From Stentor roeselii (lineage: Eukaryota; Ciliophora; Heterotrichea; Heterotrichida; Stentoridae): a stretch of DNA of 64,000 nt. Positions 1 through 8,969 of the stretch are shown here, piece after piece (position 1 is the stretch's first letter; each line of letters starts with the position of its first letter). Below the pieces are notes generated by a model. The model ran no database searches, had not been told where the DNA came from, and saw nothing but the letters and a program-made list of their open reading frames with translations. Where the stretch lies: assembly GCA_006503475.1 (NCBI GenBank), contig RSEH01000152.1:1-64000 (forward strand), read 5' to 3'. The translations under genes and the position numbers were made by a program.

Positions 1-300
1 GAAAAATCGTTTATTGGAGATGGTGGATTAATCAATTAATCGTGAAGTAATTAATTAAAGGTGGAATAATAATTGATAAAGGTGGATAAATTAATTGATG
101 ATGAACTTATTAATTAGGTTGAATAATTGATGATGAACTAATTTATTAAAGGTTGAATAATGACGATAAAATATTTAATTAAAGGTTGAATGATTAATTG
201 ATAAAGGTGAATTAATTAATTGATAATGAACTAATTAATTAAAGAAAACTAATTAATGATCATAAAATGATTAATAAAAGGTGAAATAATTAATCCTAAT
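1..300. repeat. AT-rich degenerate tandem repeat
   Basis: No gene is visible. The stretch is built of degenerate units that restart with GGTGGAAT or GGTTGAAT, followed by variations of TTAATTGATAAA or TGATGATGAACTAATTAATT. Unit lengths alternate between roughly 20 and 36 nt. It lies in the 3' flank of the minus-strand transporter gene. It is probably simple intergenic repeat expansion; no function can be read from it. Confidence 0.6.
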
Positions 301-343
301 CATCCTTCTCTACCTTTATAAATTCCGCTAATTTTTACCTAAA

Positions 344-1672
344 CTATAAATTTTCCTTATTTTTTTCTATCAATTCAACAGCCAGTTCATGATTTTCGAT
401 TTTTTCCTCATATAAAAGCAGTAAAATTCCACTTATTCCATTCATCCCAGCGAAGATGAAAAATAACGAGCTATACCCAATATATTTAAAAAATAATTTA
501 TGCATCAAATTCGAGAAAAAGGTGCCCAAAGCAAAAAAATAGCATAAAACAGCAAATACTTTATGCCCGTCATTTCCAAACAAACGAGAAGTTATAGCAG
601 TGAACAGCACATAATGAACTCCAGTCATAGAAAAAAAGACCATCATACAAAAAAAATAAACCACTTTTGATTGAGCCAAATAAATAAGCATCAAATAAGT
701 AAAGAACTGCAAAGTCAAAATCAAAGAATAAACTATCTTAAACGAGGTCTTATCAAACAAGTACCCCCACAACGATCGACTACAAGCATCAATCAAAGAA
801 CTGAAAGATCCAACTAAAGCTAAAAACATGTCATCCTCGATATACTCTTTTCCAAACACCTTAAAATTCCCAACAATATAAAAATCTCCAGAAACTGAAA
901 AAAAAATCATAAAAGCCAACTGCCAGAAAACTTTTGACTTTAAAACTTTTGAGAAATTGTCTTGTCTTTGATTAGTATTCTGATCAACTTCAGGTGAAGC
1001 AGGACTGAACAACAAAAGAATTCCAAGAATATTGAAAAGAATTATAAAGCTCATCACTAAATAAAGAGATGAAGGAAATTTTTCAGATACTTCAGGTTCG
1101 AAGTAGTTCTCTGAAGATATCTGAAGAACTGCAGGTTTATTTGAAGGGTTTATGAAGTAGGTCATGATTGGGTTGAATAAAAAGGGGCCTAGCCCGAAGC
1201 CACTTAAGATTATTCCAGCTACTCGACCTTTGTACTCTGGAAAGTGACTCCAGCCGACGATTAGAGGAATCATGAACTATGTTTTTTTTACTAGCAGACC
1301 TTTGAATAGGCCGTAGAGGAAACCGTAAAGTAAAAGGATTAGGTATAGTTCGGATAGGAATGGAAGCAATCCTAGGGGAATTGTCCAGAGACATAAGGAA
1401 AGAAAAGAGACTCTAGATAGAATTTACTGCCGGGGTGATAGATGTGATAAAAGAAATGATGCAACTCCATTTGCGCATGTAAGGCCTAAGATTTGAAATG
1501 GAACTATCATTGTCAAATCTGATGTTGAAATTGAAATTTTTTGATTTTGGAGATAGGAGGCAAAGTAAACTAAATTATTTCCAGTGATGAACACAGTTCC
1601 ACAGACCAACTCAAGTATGATTCCACCAATAATAGCAAGATAACCTTTCACATTACTTGAGTTCTTTTCCAT
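344..1672 (-). CDS. MFS transporter (oxalate/formate antiporter or monocarboxylate transporter type)
   Basis: Three exons encode about 432 aa. Both introns are 15 nt: 1413-1427 (GTAAATTCTATCTAG in gene sense) and 1277-1291 (GTAAAAAAAACATAG). Splicing removes an in-frame TAA and an in-frame TAG and joins three hydrophobic blocks into one protein with about 11-12 predicted membrane spans. The first exon starts MEKNSSNVKGYLAIIGG. The motif GRVAGIILSGFGLG and the loop RSLWGYLFDK are typical of the oxalate/formate antiporter-like and nodulin-like major facilitator branches, which move small organic anions across a membrane. Substrate and membrane cannot be told from sequence. The gene stands alone, with AT-rich DNA on both sides. 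The family call is firm; the subfamily is an inference. Confidence 0.85.
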
Positions 1673-2856
1673 ATATTTTTAATTATCTAGAGATTTATAG
1701 TTATCATCTGCAGAAATAAGTGTAAAAAAATATAAAATAATTGATATCAAAATGAATTATTGATTTTTATGATTATATCATTTTAAACTAATTCGAGGTG
1801 ATAGTTGATTTTCTTTATCCATAATTATTAAAAAATATTTTAATGCTAAGGTGATGTAGGATATAATATATCGATAATTTGTGAAATATTTTTTTATTTT
1901 GGTACTTCCGAGGAAATTTTCGAGGATTATTTTAATATAGTATAAAATTTAGATAAATCTTAATTATCTCTAGAGGAAGATGAATTTACAATTATGATTG
2001 ATATTAATCTTATTTCATATAATCGTATTTCATATAATAAAATTTATATATGGGTATATTAATTATTCATCATATGAGGCGGATTATTGAATATGAAGAA
2101 TTATTGATTTAATATGGAATAAAAGGTTAAATACAATCCGAGAGGACACCAATTAGGCCAGGGAAGTAGATAAAACTTTCATAAAAATTTGAAATTTTAA
2201 TAAGTTATGGAGTACAACCTTTGCACTATGATTCAGTTCTTCGTGTCAAAAGAAAATATATCGATTATTTTATAGATCAAAAATTAAACAAAAAGAAATA
2301 ACTTATGGAGTTTTTCGGTTCTGATATTTGAATTAATAGAAAAGATTGGAATATTTGATTGGTGACGTCATAGAAGGTGTGCCTTAATAAACCTGTTTAT
2401 TTTTGAGTAAAATTTTTCAGGATTGAGAATCTAATAAAATTATGATAAGGCCTAACTATGATTAAATGAAGTGAAAACTACACAAATAAACTTAATAACT
2501 GAAATCCACAAATCAGTTTCAAAAGGTATAAATATCAATAAATTATTCTTTTAGATATTTTTGAAGAAAAAGATGAAATTAATTTGTGTAAAAGAAGTTT
2601 TCAAGATATTTATGAAATTTCTTTATTTAGTCATCAATAGTCCTTAAATTCGATATAATAAATATCCCCTTTAATTTTCAATGTATTCGAATATATAATA
2701 ATCTCTCGAAACTCATCAGTATTAACCCCAGGCAAATCAATCCAATATCAACTCCAAATCCTCAAGCTCTAATCATTGAAATCATCCTAAAATCCAATAA
2801 AACCACCCAAAATTCATCAACTAATACAAAATTCTAAAAAACCATCTAAAAAAACT
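1673..2856. other. Intergenic, AT-rich, no gene seen
   Basis: About 1.2 kb with stops in all frames and no RNA gene that I can recognise. The last 170 bases before 2857 become C/A-rich on the plus strand, which is T/G-rich in the sense of the minus-strand gene ending there. The same bias is seen in other 3' flanks of this window. Confidence 0.6.
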
Positions 2857-3192
2857 TCACTCTTTAATTATTTCAGGCCTAAGAATATTCATAGAATTAA
2901 TACGACTTTTATCAGTCCTAATCTTAAAAGTCAAACTTCTCTGAAATCCAGTCAAACTCATCCTAATCTGATCAATCCTATTCAACTTCATCGGTTCCTT
3001 CTTACTCACAAACTTTTTCAGTAACTCAGAAGGTCTAGGTCCAGGAGTATAAACAGGATTCCTAGAATCATTTTCATTATAATTCAAAGTCGTTTTCCTA
3101 GTAAATCTAAAACCATGAAGTGCTTGAGCAGGGTCTCCACTTTTAAAACAATCAGTAAAAGATCGTTTTAGTGTCCTTTCCTTGAACTCCAT
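2857..3192 (-). CDS. Small basic orphan protein (111 aa)
   Basis: The product begins MEFKERTLKRSFTDCF and ends in a Lys/Arg-rich tail. It has no signal peptide, no membrane segment and no domain that I recognise. A Pro-rich patch (YTPGPRPSELLKKF) lies mid-protein. The start codon is placed by the divergent CEP19-like gene: the two ATGs are separated by only 8 bp (3193-3200), so the first ATG has no room to move upstream. The reading frame is clean with a TAA stop. It could be a small cytoskeletal or basal-body protein given its neighbour, but that is a guess. Confidence 0.6.
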   Translation of the reverse strand: MEFKERTLKRSFTDCFKSGDPAQALHGFRFTRKTTLNYNENDSRNPVYTPGPRPSELLKKFVSKKEPMKLNRIDQIRMSLTGFQRSLTFKIRTDKSRINSMNILRPEIIKE

Positions 3193-3200
3193 TATTATAA
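3193..3200. promoter_or_regulatory. TATTATAA element between two divergent start codons
   Basis: The whole spacer between the ATG of the minus-strand gene (3192) and the ATG of the plus-strand gene (3201) is TATTATAA. A closely related string (TTATTATA) fills most of the 12-bp divergent spacer at 55686-55697, and TTATTATAATA precedes the ATG at 21850. It may be a start-proximal core promoter or initiator. This is an inference from position and recurrence. Confidence 0.4.
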
Positions 3201-3542
3201 ATGCTGATCACTCCTCAAAAGCTTGCTGTTAAATACTCTCCTCCTAGACTCTGCCTGATCTACTCAGTAAACTCAGAGTCTTTTTTTCATGAGTTTCCAG
3301 TAATGCCTGAAGACTTGAAGCTCACAACTGAAAAACTTTACAAAAAACTCAAAACATTGAACCCGGGATATTTAGACGCTGTTGACCCTGAACAAGTCTT
3401 TCAGTTACTTGAACTTATGAAAAACAACGCGAATAAACCGTCAAAAGCGAGAAAACTTCGAGGAATTGTAAGTGACTATCGAGAAGACTCAAAAAAACCT
3501 GATCATTCCAACAGGATTGAAGACATTGACTTACTTTTATAA
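3201..3542 (+). CDS. CEP19: CEP19-like centrosomal/basal-body protein (113 aa)
   Basis: The N-terminus KLAVKYSPPRLCLIYS followed by FPVMPEDL resembles the opening of CEP19 (a hydrophobic strand, a PP motif, LIY, then an MP motif). The middle helix EQVFQLLELM and the acidic tail end RIEDIDLLL fit the family's helical centre and C-terminal acidic strand. CEP19 acts at the centriole/basal body in ciliogenesis, recruiting RABL2 and IFT-B in animals. This copy is shorter than animal CEP19 (about 160 aa). Its stop lies 4 bp from the stop of the convergent B-box gene, and its start lies 8 bp from the divergent orphan. Confidence is moderate because the family is short. Confidence 0.6.
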   Translation: MLITPQKLAVKYSPPRLCLIYSVNSESFFHEFPVMPEDLKLTTEKLYKKLKTLNPGYLDAVDPEQVFQLLELMKNNANKPSKARKLRGIVSDYREDSKKPDHSNRIEDIDLLL

Positions 3543-3546
3543 TTAA

Positions 3547-5331
3547 TTAGCTTAAAATTAAGAAAGAAAACTCGTTCAGTCTTTTTCGGAAGTAAGAAAT
3601 GTTCTCGTAACGCAAAGAGTCAAGTGAAGAGATAAAAACTATCAAAGTGGATTTTAGCAATTTCGTCATTTTTTCTATTGTTTTTGAGAAATGGCTGAAA
3701 GGCTTCAGGTTTTCATTCACTTCTGACGAGAAGGTCTCGGAAAATGATGAAAATTGGAAAAGTGCTGAGATTAGAGAACGTAAAGATTGGCCTGACTTGC
3801 TTGATTCTCCACAAACTGCCTTGATGTTGCTTACTGTTTCTCTGAATAAAGCAACACTTTCTTCGAAATTTGGAGAAGAGTTCATCTTTTGCATTAAATT
3901 TTTCCAAACTTTTTCCACAATTTCTTCGAAAATGAAGTAAAGCAGGTCGTTAACTAGAACAATGCATGAGAACCTCAAAGCGAAAAACTTGTTAAAAACC
4001 AAATTTTCCTGCTCTTCAAGACTACGAAAAGTGTTTTTAAAGCTTTTTTTTAAAGAAAACTCGACTTTTTTCAAGGAATACAGCCCGAAGAAGATAGACT
4101 GGAGGTCACCAACGAGGTTTTCATTGAAGAAAACATTTAAAGGATATACAAATCGATACTGAATCTTCACATCTTGAATATCCTCATCAAAGCAAAATGA
4201 AAGATCACTTAAAACACTTCTCTGAATGCCATGAACAGTCTTTCCTTCCAAGCATTCCTTGAAAATAATTTGATAGTCCTTGTCTCTAGGACTATTTTTA
4301 ATCTTCTCAAAAAATGAGTGAAAAACATCTCCTTGGCCAAGAAGGAAGAATTGTTTAACGACTTTGAACTTTTCCATCAGTTTCAACCGATGAATGAAAA
4401 TATTTAAAATCTCTTGATTTGTTAAACACCCGACGACATCAACACGATTGACAAGGTCAGACATGTTTTGTATCTCAATTCTTTCAGGGTTTTTTTCATT
4501 CAAATTATTCTTAATCCTCAAAGCCGATTCGATTTTCAGAATATTAACTAAAACCTCTTTGGTAAAAAAACTGGAAAGGTCTTCTAAATGAATATCTTGT
4601 GAATTACTACTAGATGACTCAAAAGTATTAGAAAATGAATCCTTTGTTGACTGACACTCAATTCTAAACTCGTTTCTATCAGAATTAAGTGAATTGTTCA
4701 GGTTGTTGAGTCTAATTTTTTCTATTAATTTGTTGGAATTTTCACAGGCTTGTTTAAAAGTGTGCTGGTTTAACTCAGACAAGAAAAAAACCGTCTCTCG
4801 AAATGAAGAGTCTTCAAAGTACCGACTGACAAGAGAAGACGACTGGTCAGATGTCAAGTCCAAAATGCTTTTTTTTATGAAGGTGTGGACTGGGTTCACT
4901 TTCACCTCTTCATTGAAATGGAACAAGTCAAGAAGGTCTTTCAATCCACAGTTATTTAAAGCGTTCCATACAGAGTTAAAGTCTTTTTTATGCACTTTTT
5001 GACCTTTTAACTTCAGGAGAAGACTTTTAAGGAACTGATGCTGGCTGTGAAGAGATTGCGCTGCTTGCTTGGTACTTGCTTTTATTTGATTTATTAGATT
5101 TGAGGAGTGCTTCATGCAGGAGTCAAGTGCGGACTCCAGTTGTTTCAGAAGAGGGTGAATGAATTTCTCGATCTTTTCATAGCTGCTGTCGTTTAGATGG
5201 ACGAATAAGGACTCTAGTTGGTGGCTTCCCATACCCCAGTGAGAACCAAGGTGCTCAGTGCAGGTAAGGCTTTTTAGGCAAATGCAGGAATATTCAGCGA
5301 TTTGTTTGCAGTTCACTTCTGAGCAGATCAT
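3547..5331 (-). CDS. B-box-like zinc finger plus coiled-coil protein (594 aa)
   Basis: The N-terminus carries a compact Cys/His cluster: C3, C8, C16, C18, C24, H27, H31 and H37, the spacing of a B-box-type zinc finger. A long helical region rich in Leu, Lys and Glu follows, with coiled-coil stretches around residues 50-125 and 230-330, and a second helical half with no recognised fold. No RING or TRIM C-terminal domain is seen, so it is not a canonical TRIM ligase. Proteins with this single N-terminal zinc knot and a long helical body are common in ciliates and have no assigned role. The start is the first ATG, followed by MICSEVNC. It is convergent with the CEP19-like gene, with 4 bp between the stops. 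Confidence 0.75.
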   Translation of the reverse strand: MICSEVNCKQIAEYSCICLKSLTCTEHLGSHWGMGSHQLESLFVHLNDSSYEKIEKFIHPLLKQLESALDSCMKHSSNLINQIKASTKQAAQSLHSQHQFLKSLLLKLKGQKVHKKDFNSVWNALNNCGLKDLLDLFHFNEEVKVNPVHTFIKKSILDLTSDQSSSLVSRYFEDSSFRETVFFLSELNQHTFKQACENSNKLIEKIRLNNLNNSLNSDRNEFRIECQSTKDSFSNTFESSSSNSQDIHLEDLSSFFTKEVLVNILKIESALRIKNNLNEKNPERIEIQNMSDLVNRVDVVGCLTNQEILNIFIHRLKLMEKFKVVKQFFLLGQGDVFHSFFEKIKNSPRDKDYQIIFKECLEGKTVHGIQRSVLSDLSFCFDEDIQDVKIQYRFVYPLNVFFNENLVGDLQSIFFGLYSLKKVEFSLKKSFKNTFRSLEEQENLVFNKFFALRFSCIVLVNDLLYFIFEEIVEKVWKNLMQKMNSSPNFEESVALFRETVSNIKAVCGESSKSGQSLRSLISALFQFSSFSETFSSEVNENLKPFSHFSKTIEKMTKLLKSTLIVFISSLDSLRYENISYFRKRLNEFSFLILS

Positions 5332-5559
5332 TTTTTTATTAAGTGGTTTTTAGGGATTGTTGAGAGTTTTTTAGGGATTTTGTTTTTGGAGGATGAGGTT
5401 TATTGAATTAGATTTTTCTTTTAATTGATTTCAGAGATGGAGGATTTAAGATTTTTTAGGGGTCTTTTTAGATGGTTTTTTAGGTGGATGTGGGAAAGGA
5501 TTGAAGATGTTTTGAACTTTGATTGAGTGTTAACTGAAGTACTTATTAAATTATCAAAG
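5332..5559. other. Divergent intergenic spacer, T/G-rich on plus strand
   Basis: This spacer separates the minus-strand B-box gene from the plus-strand peptidase gene. Its plus strand is dominated by TTTTTAGG and GGATTT words, so in the sense of the B-box gene it is C/A-rich like other 5' flanks here. The peptidase frame is also open back to 5527, but only from a GTG, so the ATG at 5560 is taken as its start. Confidence 0.5.
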
Positions 5560-6528
5560 ATGCTCAATACCCTATTGCGTAAATTCACCACTCCCGATTT
5601 TTCTCTTCAAGAGCCTTTCACAGCTCCAGACTTCGTAAAGCAGTTAAAAGTGCATCCCGTATCCTCCCGTTCAACAAAAATAAAAAACCCAGAAAAATCC
5701 AACCAATCTCTTCCAAAACTGACTCGAAAAGTGACAACCCCAAGAAAACCAGAGCGAATTCCAGAACATTCTTTATCAATCTCTGCAAAATCATGGATAA
5801 TCTTAGACTTAGAATCAATGTCATTCCTTTCAGGCTCCTGTCAGTCAACCCAACGTGAAATTGCAAGTTTAACAAAAATAATGACATGCCTTGTAGTCCT
5901 CGAAGAAGCAAGACTAAAGCCAGGGAGTCTCGAGGATTCCGTGCAAGTCTCTTCAAAAGCCTCTTCCACAGAAGGCACTTCAGCAGGACTGTTCAGTAAA
6001 GATTGTTTGAAAGTCGTAGACCTTCTTTTCGCTTTGATGTTGCCTTCAGGAAATGACGCTGCTGTGGCTTTAGCTGAGTACTTTGGGGCTAAAATGGCAG
6101 GAAATTGCAGTTTTATCGAAAGATTTGTGAAGAAAATGAATGAAACTGCAAGAAATTTAAATCTTTTTAAGACTTTTTTCGAGAATCCTCATGGAATGTC
6201 GACTTCTCTCAATGTTTCTACTGCCGAGGATGTGGCGAGAATGACGGGGTTTGCTTTAAAATTGACGGTTTTTCGAAGGATTGTCGCTTGTAAAGAGTAT
6301 TTTTGTACTGTTCGAGGAGAACGAGGACCTCGAAAAGTACTCTGGGTGAATACCAACAGGTTACTTAAAAAAGGGTTTTATGGAGTCAAAACTGGCTTCA
6401 CACCTGCTGCTGGGCCTTGTCTTTGCTGCGCGTTTAAGGGGATTGTGATTGTCGTCTTGGGGTGTAAGTATAAACATGATAGATGGAAAGATGCGGTCAC
6501 TCTTTGTCATTGGGCTTTGGGGTCTTGA
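5560..6528 (+). CDS. Peptidase S11 / D-alanyl-D-alanine carboxypeptidase-like protein (322 aa)
   Basis: All three active-site motifs of the penicillin-binding-protein serine peptidase fold are present, in order and spacing: SxxK as SLTK (S103, K106), SxN as SGN (S163-N165, in MLPSGNDAAVALAE) and KTG (K277-G279, in GVKTGFTPAAGP). In bacteria this family trims D-Ala from peptidoglycan pentapeptides. A ciliate has no peptidoglycan, so the substrate here is unknown; food-bacterium wall fragments are possible. Unlike the periplasmic bacterial enzymes there is no obvious signal peptide. Instead there is a basic, Ser/Pro-rich extension of about 75 residues. The family is known from other ciliates, which suggests an old acquisition from bacteria rather than contamination. 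It lacks the C-terminal PBP5-type domain. It ends in TGA. Confidence 0.88.
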   Translation: MLNTLLRKFTTPDFSLQEPFTAPDFVKQLKVHPVSSRSTKIKNPEKSNQSLPKLTRKVTTPRKPERIPEHSLSISAKSWIILDLESMSFLSGSCQSTQREIASLTKIMTCLVVLEEARLKPGSLEDSVQVSSKASSTEGTSAGLFSKDCLKVVDLLFALMLPSGNDAAVALAEYFGAKMAGNCSFIERFVKKMNETARNLNLFKTFFENPHGMSTSLNVSTAEDVARMTGFALKLTVFRRIVACKEYFCTVRGERGPRKVLWVNTNRLLKKGFYGVKTGFTPAAGPCLCCAFKGIVIVVLGCKYKHDRWKDAVTLCHWALGS

Positions 6529-6912
6529 GAGAAGTTGGCCTAATGTTATTAAAATAAAGTAAGAATCTTTAGGTTAAATCTCTTTAAATAAATAGTTTTT
6601 TTCTATGGTCAGCCCGAGAATGGTTTTATGAAAGGCAGCTAAATTTCAAATTTTTATGTTTATTTGTAAAAAAGTTTAATACCTAGCTTAATATTCAATA
6701 TGCCCAATTTTTAGCCATATATAAATATATACGACCAGAGCAAATCTCGAAAAAATAATAGAACTTCCAGAAAATCACTAATTTTCCTCACATACCTAAA
6801 TCAAAACCTAATAAAACACCCACAGTTTCCAATTCCAACTTTTCCTTTCATCCTTCTAAAATCTTCGAATTTTCAAAAAAATTCTACCAAACTATAAAAA
6901 TAATACTTTTAA
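6529..6912. other. Convergent intergenic spacer, no gene seen
   Basis: The spacer lies between the stop codons of the peptidase and zinc-finger genes. The left part is plain AT-rich. From about 6770 the plus strand is C/A-rich, meaning T/G-rich in the sense of the minus-strand gene that ends at 6913. No RNA gene or open frame is seen. Confidence 0.5.
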
Positions 6913-7398
6913 CTAATTTTTAACATCTATCTCAACACCCCTTAATTTTTTGCACTTTTCTAGATGTTTAGGTACCAAATACTTGTTATAAAACTCTTTT
7001 CCACAGATTTCACAAGCTTCCCGAGTAGATTTTTCATGAACTTGTTTGATATGAAATCTGACAGCATACTTATTTCTGAACTTTTTCGCACAGAATTGGC
7101 ATTTTGAATATTTATACTTCTTGATGTGCACTTTTCCCAGATGCTGCTTAAGACCCTGCTCAGTTGTAAAAAAAATGCAGCAAGGGTCACACTTAAAAGA
7201 ATTTTCACTGAGTTCCGCTTGGACATCAGCCCATTTGTCTTCATCTAAATGAAGTTTCAAGTCCCTTACCTTCTTGAAGTAAATTCCGCAGTTCTCACAT
7301 TTAGGATGTCTTTTTTTTCTTGGACTCGACATCTGAGAAATGAATACCGGCGATGGAAGAACAGTTTTGCTGGAATCTAGTTCTTGCACTGTTTTCAT
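6913..7398 (-). CDS. C2H2 zinc-finger protein (161 aa)
   Basis: Four finger-like units are arrayed from about residue 33. The first (CENCGIYFKKVRDLKLHL) has the Cys pair and one His but no second His. Units two and three are good C2H2 fingers (CDPCCIFF...HLGKVH and CQFCAKKF...HIKQVH). The fourth (CEICGKEF...HLEKC) is C2HC. It is probably a nucleic-acid-binding regulator in the nucleus; the target is unknown. The N-terminus is short and Ser/Pro-rich. The start codon is 41 bp from the divergent ATG at 7440, so the two genes must share a very small promoter region. Confidence 0.85.
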   Translation of the reverse strand: MKTVQELDSSKTVLPSPVFISQMSSPRKKRHPKCENCGIYFKKVRDLKLHLDEDKWADVQAELSENSFKCDPCCIFFTTEQGLKQHLGKVHIKKYKYSKCQFCAKKFRNKYAVRFHIKQVHEKSTREACEICGKEFYNKYLVPKHLEKCKKLRGVEIDVKN

Positions 7399-7439
7399 GG
7401 TTATTATTAATTGATTTGCCTGAATAATTCAATTTAAAA

Positions 7440-8267
7440 ATGAAAAACTTACAGAGAGAATCTAAAAATAGAACCAGATCAGAGAGATTAATCGACCAGC
7501 TACTCACAAAAGAAGACATTCAGTCTGAACCTTTAAAAAAAGTTAAACTTGACGAAAACAAGGCCAGCGTAAGTCGCCTCTCGAGTTCTGAAGCTTTCGA
7601 AAAAATTAAGAAATGTTTAAAGCGAAAAGAAAAAATTGCGAAAACTATCCCGGTACTTAGAAACTTGCTGAAAAAGTACTTCGGACGAATCACATCGGAA
7701 GAAGCTATCTTTTGTGCTAAGGAAGTCCTTTTAAGTGATTTTTCTTCGTTCTTTCCTGTTGACCAGCTTTTAGATTTCATTCAAGACATCCAAAATTTTT
7801 ACCAAGATCTTGAAGAAAGTGACACAATTTTCTTAGAAAATGCGAAATTTATTTCAGAGACTTTCAACCTGTTGTTTACTGACGACAGTTTAAAATTTCA
7901 CTCTTTACTTAAAACTCTGAATGAAAAAATTGATCAACTTGAAAAAGGCAGTCAATTGACACATTTAGTATCTGAAGGGTTTCTTTTATTTCGACAAATT
8001 TTAAAAAAGCCCTGGGCTCGGGCAGCAGTTTTGCAGGTATTACAGAAAGTTTACAGAAAACGAGAAATTTTTACTACTGAAACTATTGAAGAAGTGGTGA
8101 AGATGATTGACTTGCAGTTTGGTGGTTCAACTGCAGGAGATGTGAAAAGTATCAACGAAGCTGGACATCAGGTGGTCGACAGTCGAGATGTGGTGTGGTC
8201 AGTGAGTTCTCTGGACTCATGGGCTTGCAAACAGTCAGGTTTTAATGAAAGTTCAAGAAAGAGTTAA
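7440..8267 (+). CDS. Helical orphan protein (275 aa)
   Basis: A clean frame starts MKNLQRESKNRTRSERLIDQ and ends SSRKS. The first 70 residues are charged and Lys-rich with a possible nuclear signal (PLKKVKLDENK). The rest predicts as mostly alpha-helical with alternating Leu/Phe (for example LLDFIQDIQNFYQDLEE and RAAVLQVLQKVYRKRE). No signal peptide or membrane span is seen and I recognise no domain. It is divergent from the zinc-finger gene (41 bp) and convergent with the BDP1-like gene (31 bp between stops). Function unknown. Confidence 0.65.
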   Translation: MKNLQRESKNRTRSERLIDQLLTKEDIQSEPLKKVKLDENKASVSRLSSSEAFEKIKKCLKRKEKIAKTIPVLRNLLKKYFGRITSEEAIFCAKEVLLSDFSSFFPVDQLLDFIQDIQNFYQDLEESDTIFLENAKFISETFNLLFTDDSLKFHSLLKTLNEKIDQLEKGSQLTHLVSEGFLLFRQILKKPWARAAVLQVLQKVYRKREIFTTETIEEVVKMIDLQFGGSTAGDVKSINEAGHQVVDSRDVVWSVSSLDSWACKQSGFNESSRKS

Positions 8268-8298
8268 AAAATCATTCTAAGATAAAAAGTCATTAAGA

Positions 8299-8955
8299 TT
8301 AACAATCTTCTTGCTTAGTGAAGTCAAACTTTTTAATGTAATACTGATATGACTCTTTGCTTAGAGGGATACGATTCCAAATCGCATGATCAATTCGAAT
8401 CGGGTTCAACTTGCTTTCTTTTTTATATTTCGACTTAATCTGATTGCGATTTCTATTTTTCATGAAATTCGAGATCATCTCGAAGTCAGTCCCGAACAAC
8501 TGCAGTGCCTGTTTGAGTCTTACAGTGTAAAACAACTGAGTCTCTTCCTCATTCCATCTTTCATTATGCTTCTTTCTCACATTTTTACTTCTCATTCCCG
8601 ACTCCTGCACCTTGACCAAGTCATTCACATTCAATTCACTCTGAGCACAGGCATTGATAAGGTTGTCTTTATCAATAACAACTTTTCCATTCACGATTTT
8701 TATCTTCGGTGCCAGAACTTCTTCAGTCTTCGATTTATTCGCAGCTCTTTCTCTGAATTTCAATTACTCTTCAAGTTTTATTATGTTAAACTGTGCATTT
8801 TCGAATAGTAAGTCCACTGCTTTAAGTTTTTCACTGTCAAGGTCGGTAAAGAGAGTTTTAGGAAGGTCGTTTTGAGATTTGCTTTTACGACGTCCTCGAC
8901 TTGTTGGAGTCTTTTGTCTGACGATATCTGCCAAGGTTTCTTTGTTTTTTTCCAT
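8299..8955 (-). CDS. BDP1: BDP1-like TFIIIB subunit with SANT domain (about 208 aa)
   Basis: Two motifs identify it. The linker APKIKIVNGKVVIDKDNL matches the conserved pre-SANT motif of Bdp1 (TFIIIB B''). The SANT block has ERWNEEETQLFY, LQLFGTDFEMIS and a run ending IKSKYKKESKLNP. Bdp1 joins TBP and Brf1 to load RNA polymerase III at tRNA, 5S and other genes. There are two 15-nt introns. The one at 8753-8767 (GTAATTGAAATTCAG) removes a stop and links the N-terminal exon. The one at 8509-8523 (GTAAGACTCAAACAG) has no stop, and removing it deletes VRLKQ and restores LFYTALQLFGTDF as in the family. The protein is far shorter than yeast or human Bdp1, little more than the core. The start ATG at 8955 leaves 14 bp after the upstream gene's stop. 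Confidence 0.87.
8509..8523 (-). other. 15-nt intron without a stop codon
   Basis: In gene sense it is GTAAGACTCAAACAG, phase 0, with A at position 10 like every other intron in the window. Because it is a multiple of three and has no stop in frame, simple ORF reading retains it as the residues VRLKQ inside the SANT helix. The family alignment (LFY then ALQxFGTDF) shows those five residues are foreign. Confidence 0.85.
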
Positions 8956-8969
8956 GTTTATAAGAATTA

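Noticed and set aside
5527-5559. GTG start 33 bases before the ATG of the S11 peptidase
   Set aside because: A eukaryotic gene is expected to start at ATG, and the first ATG at 5560 fits.
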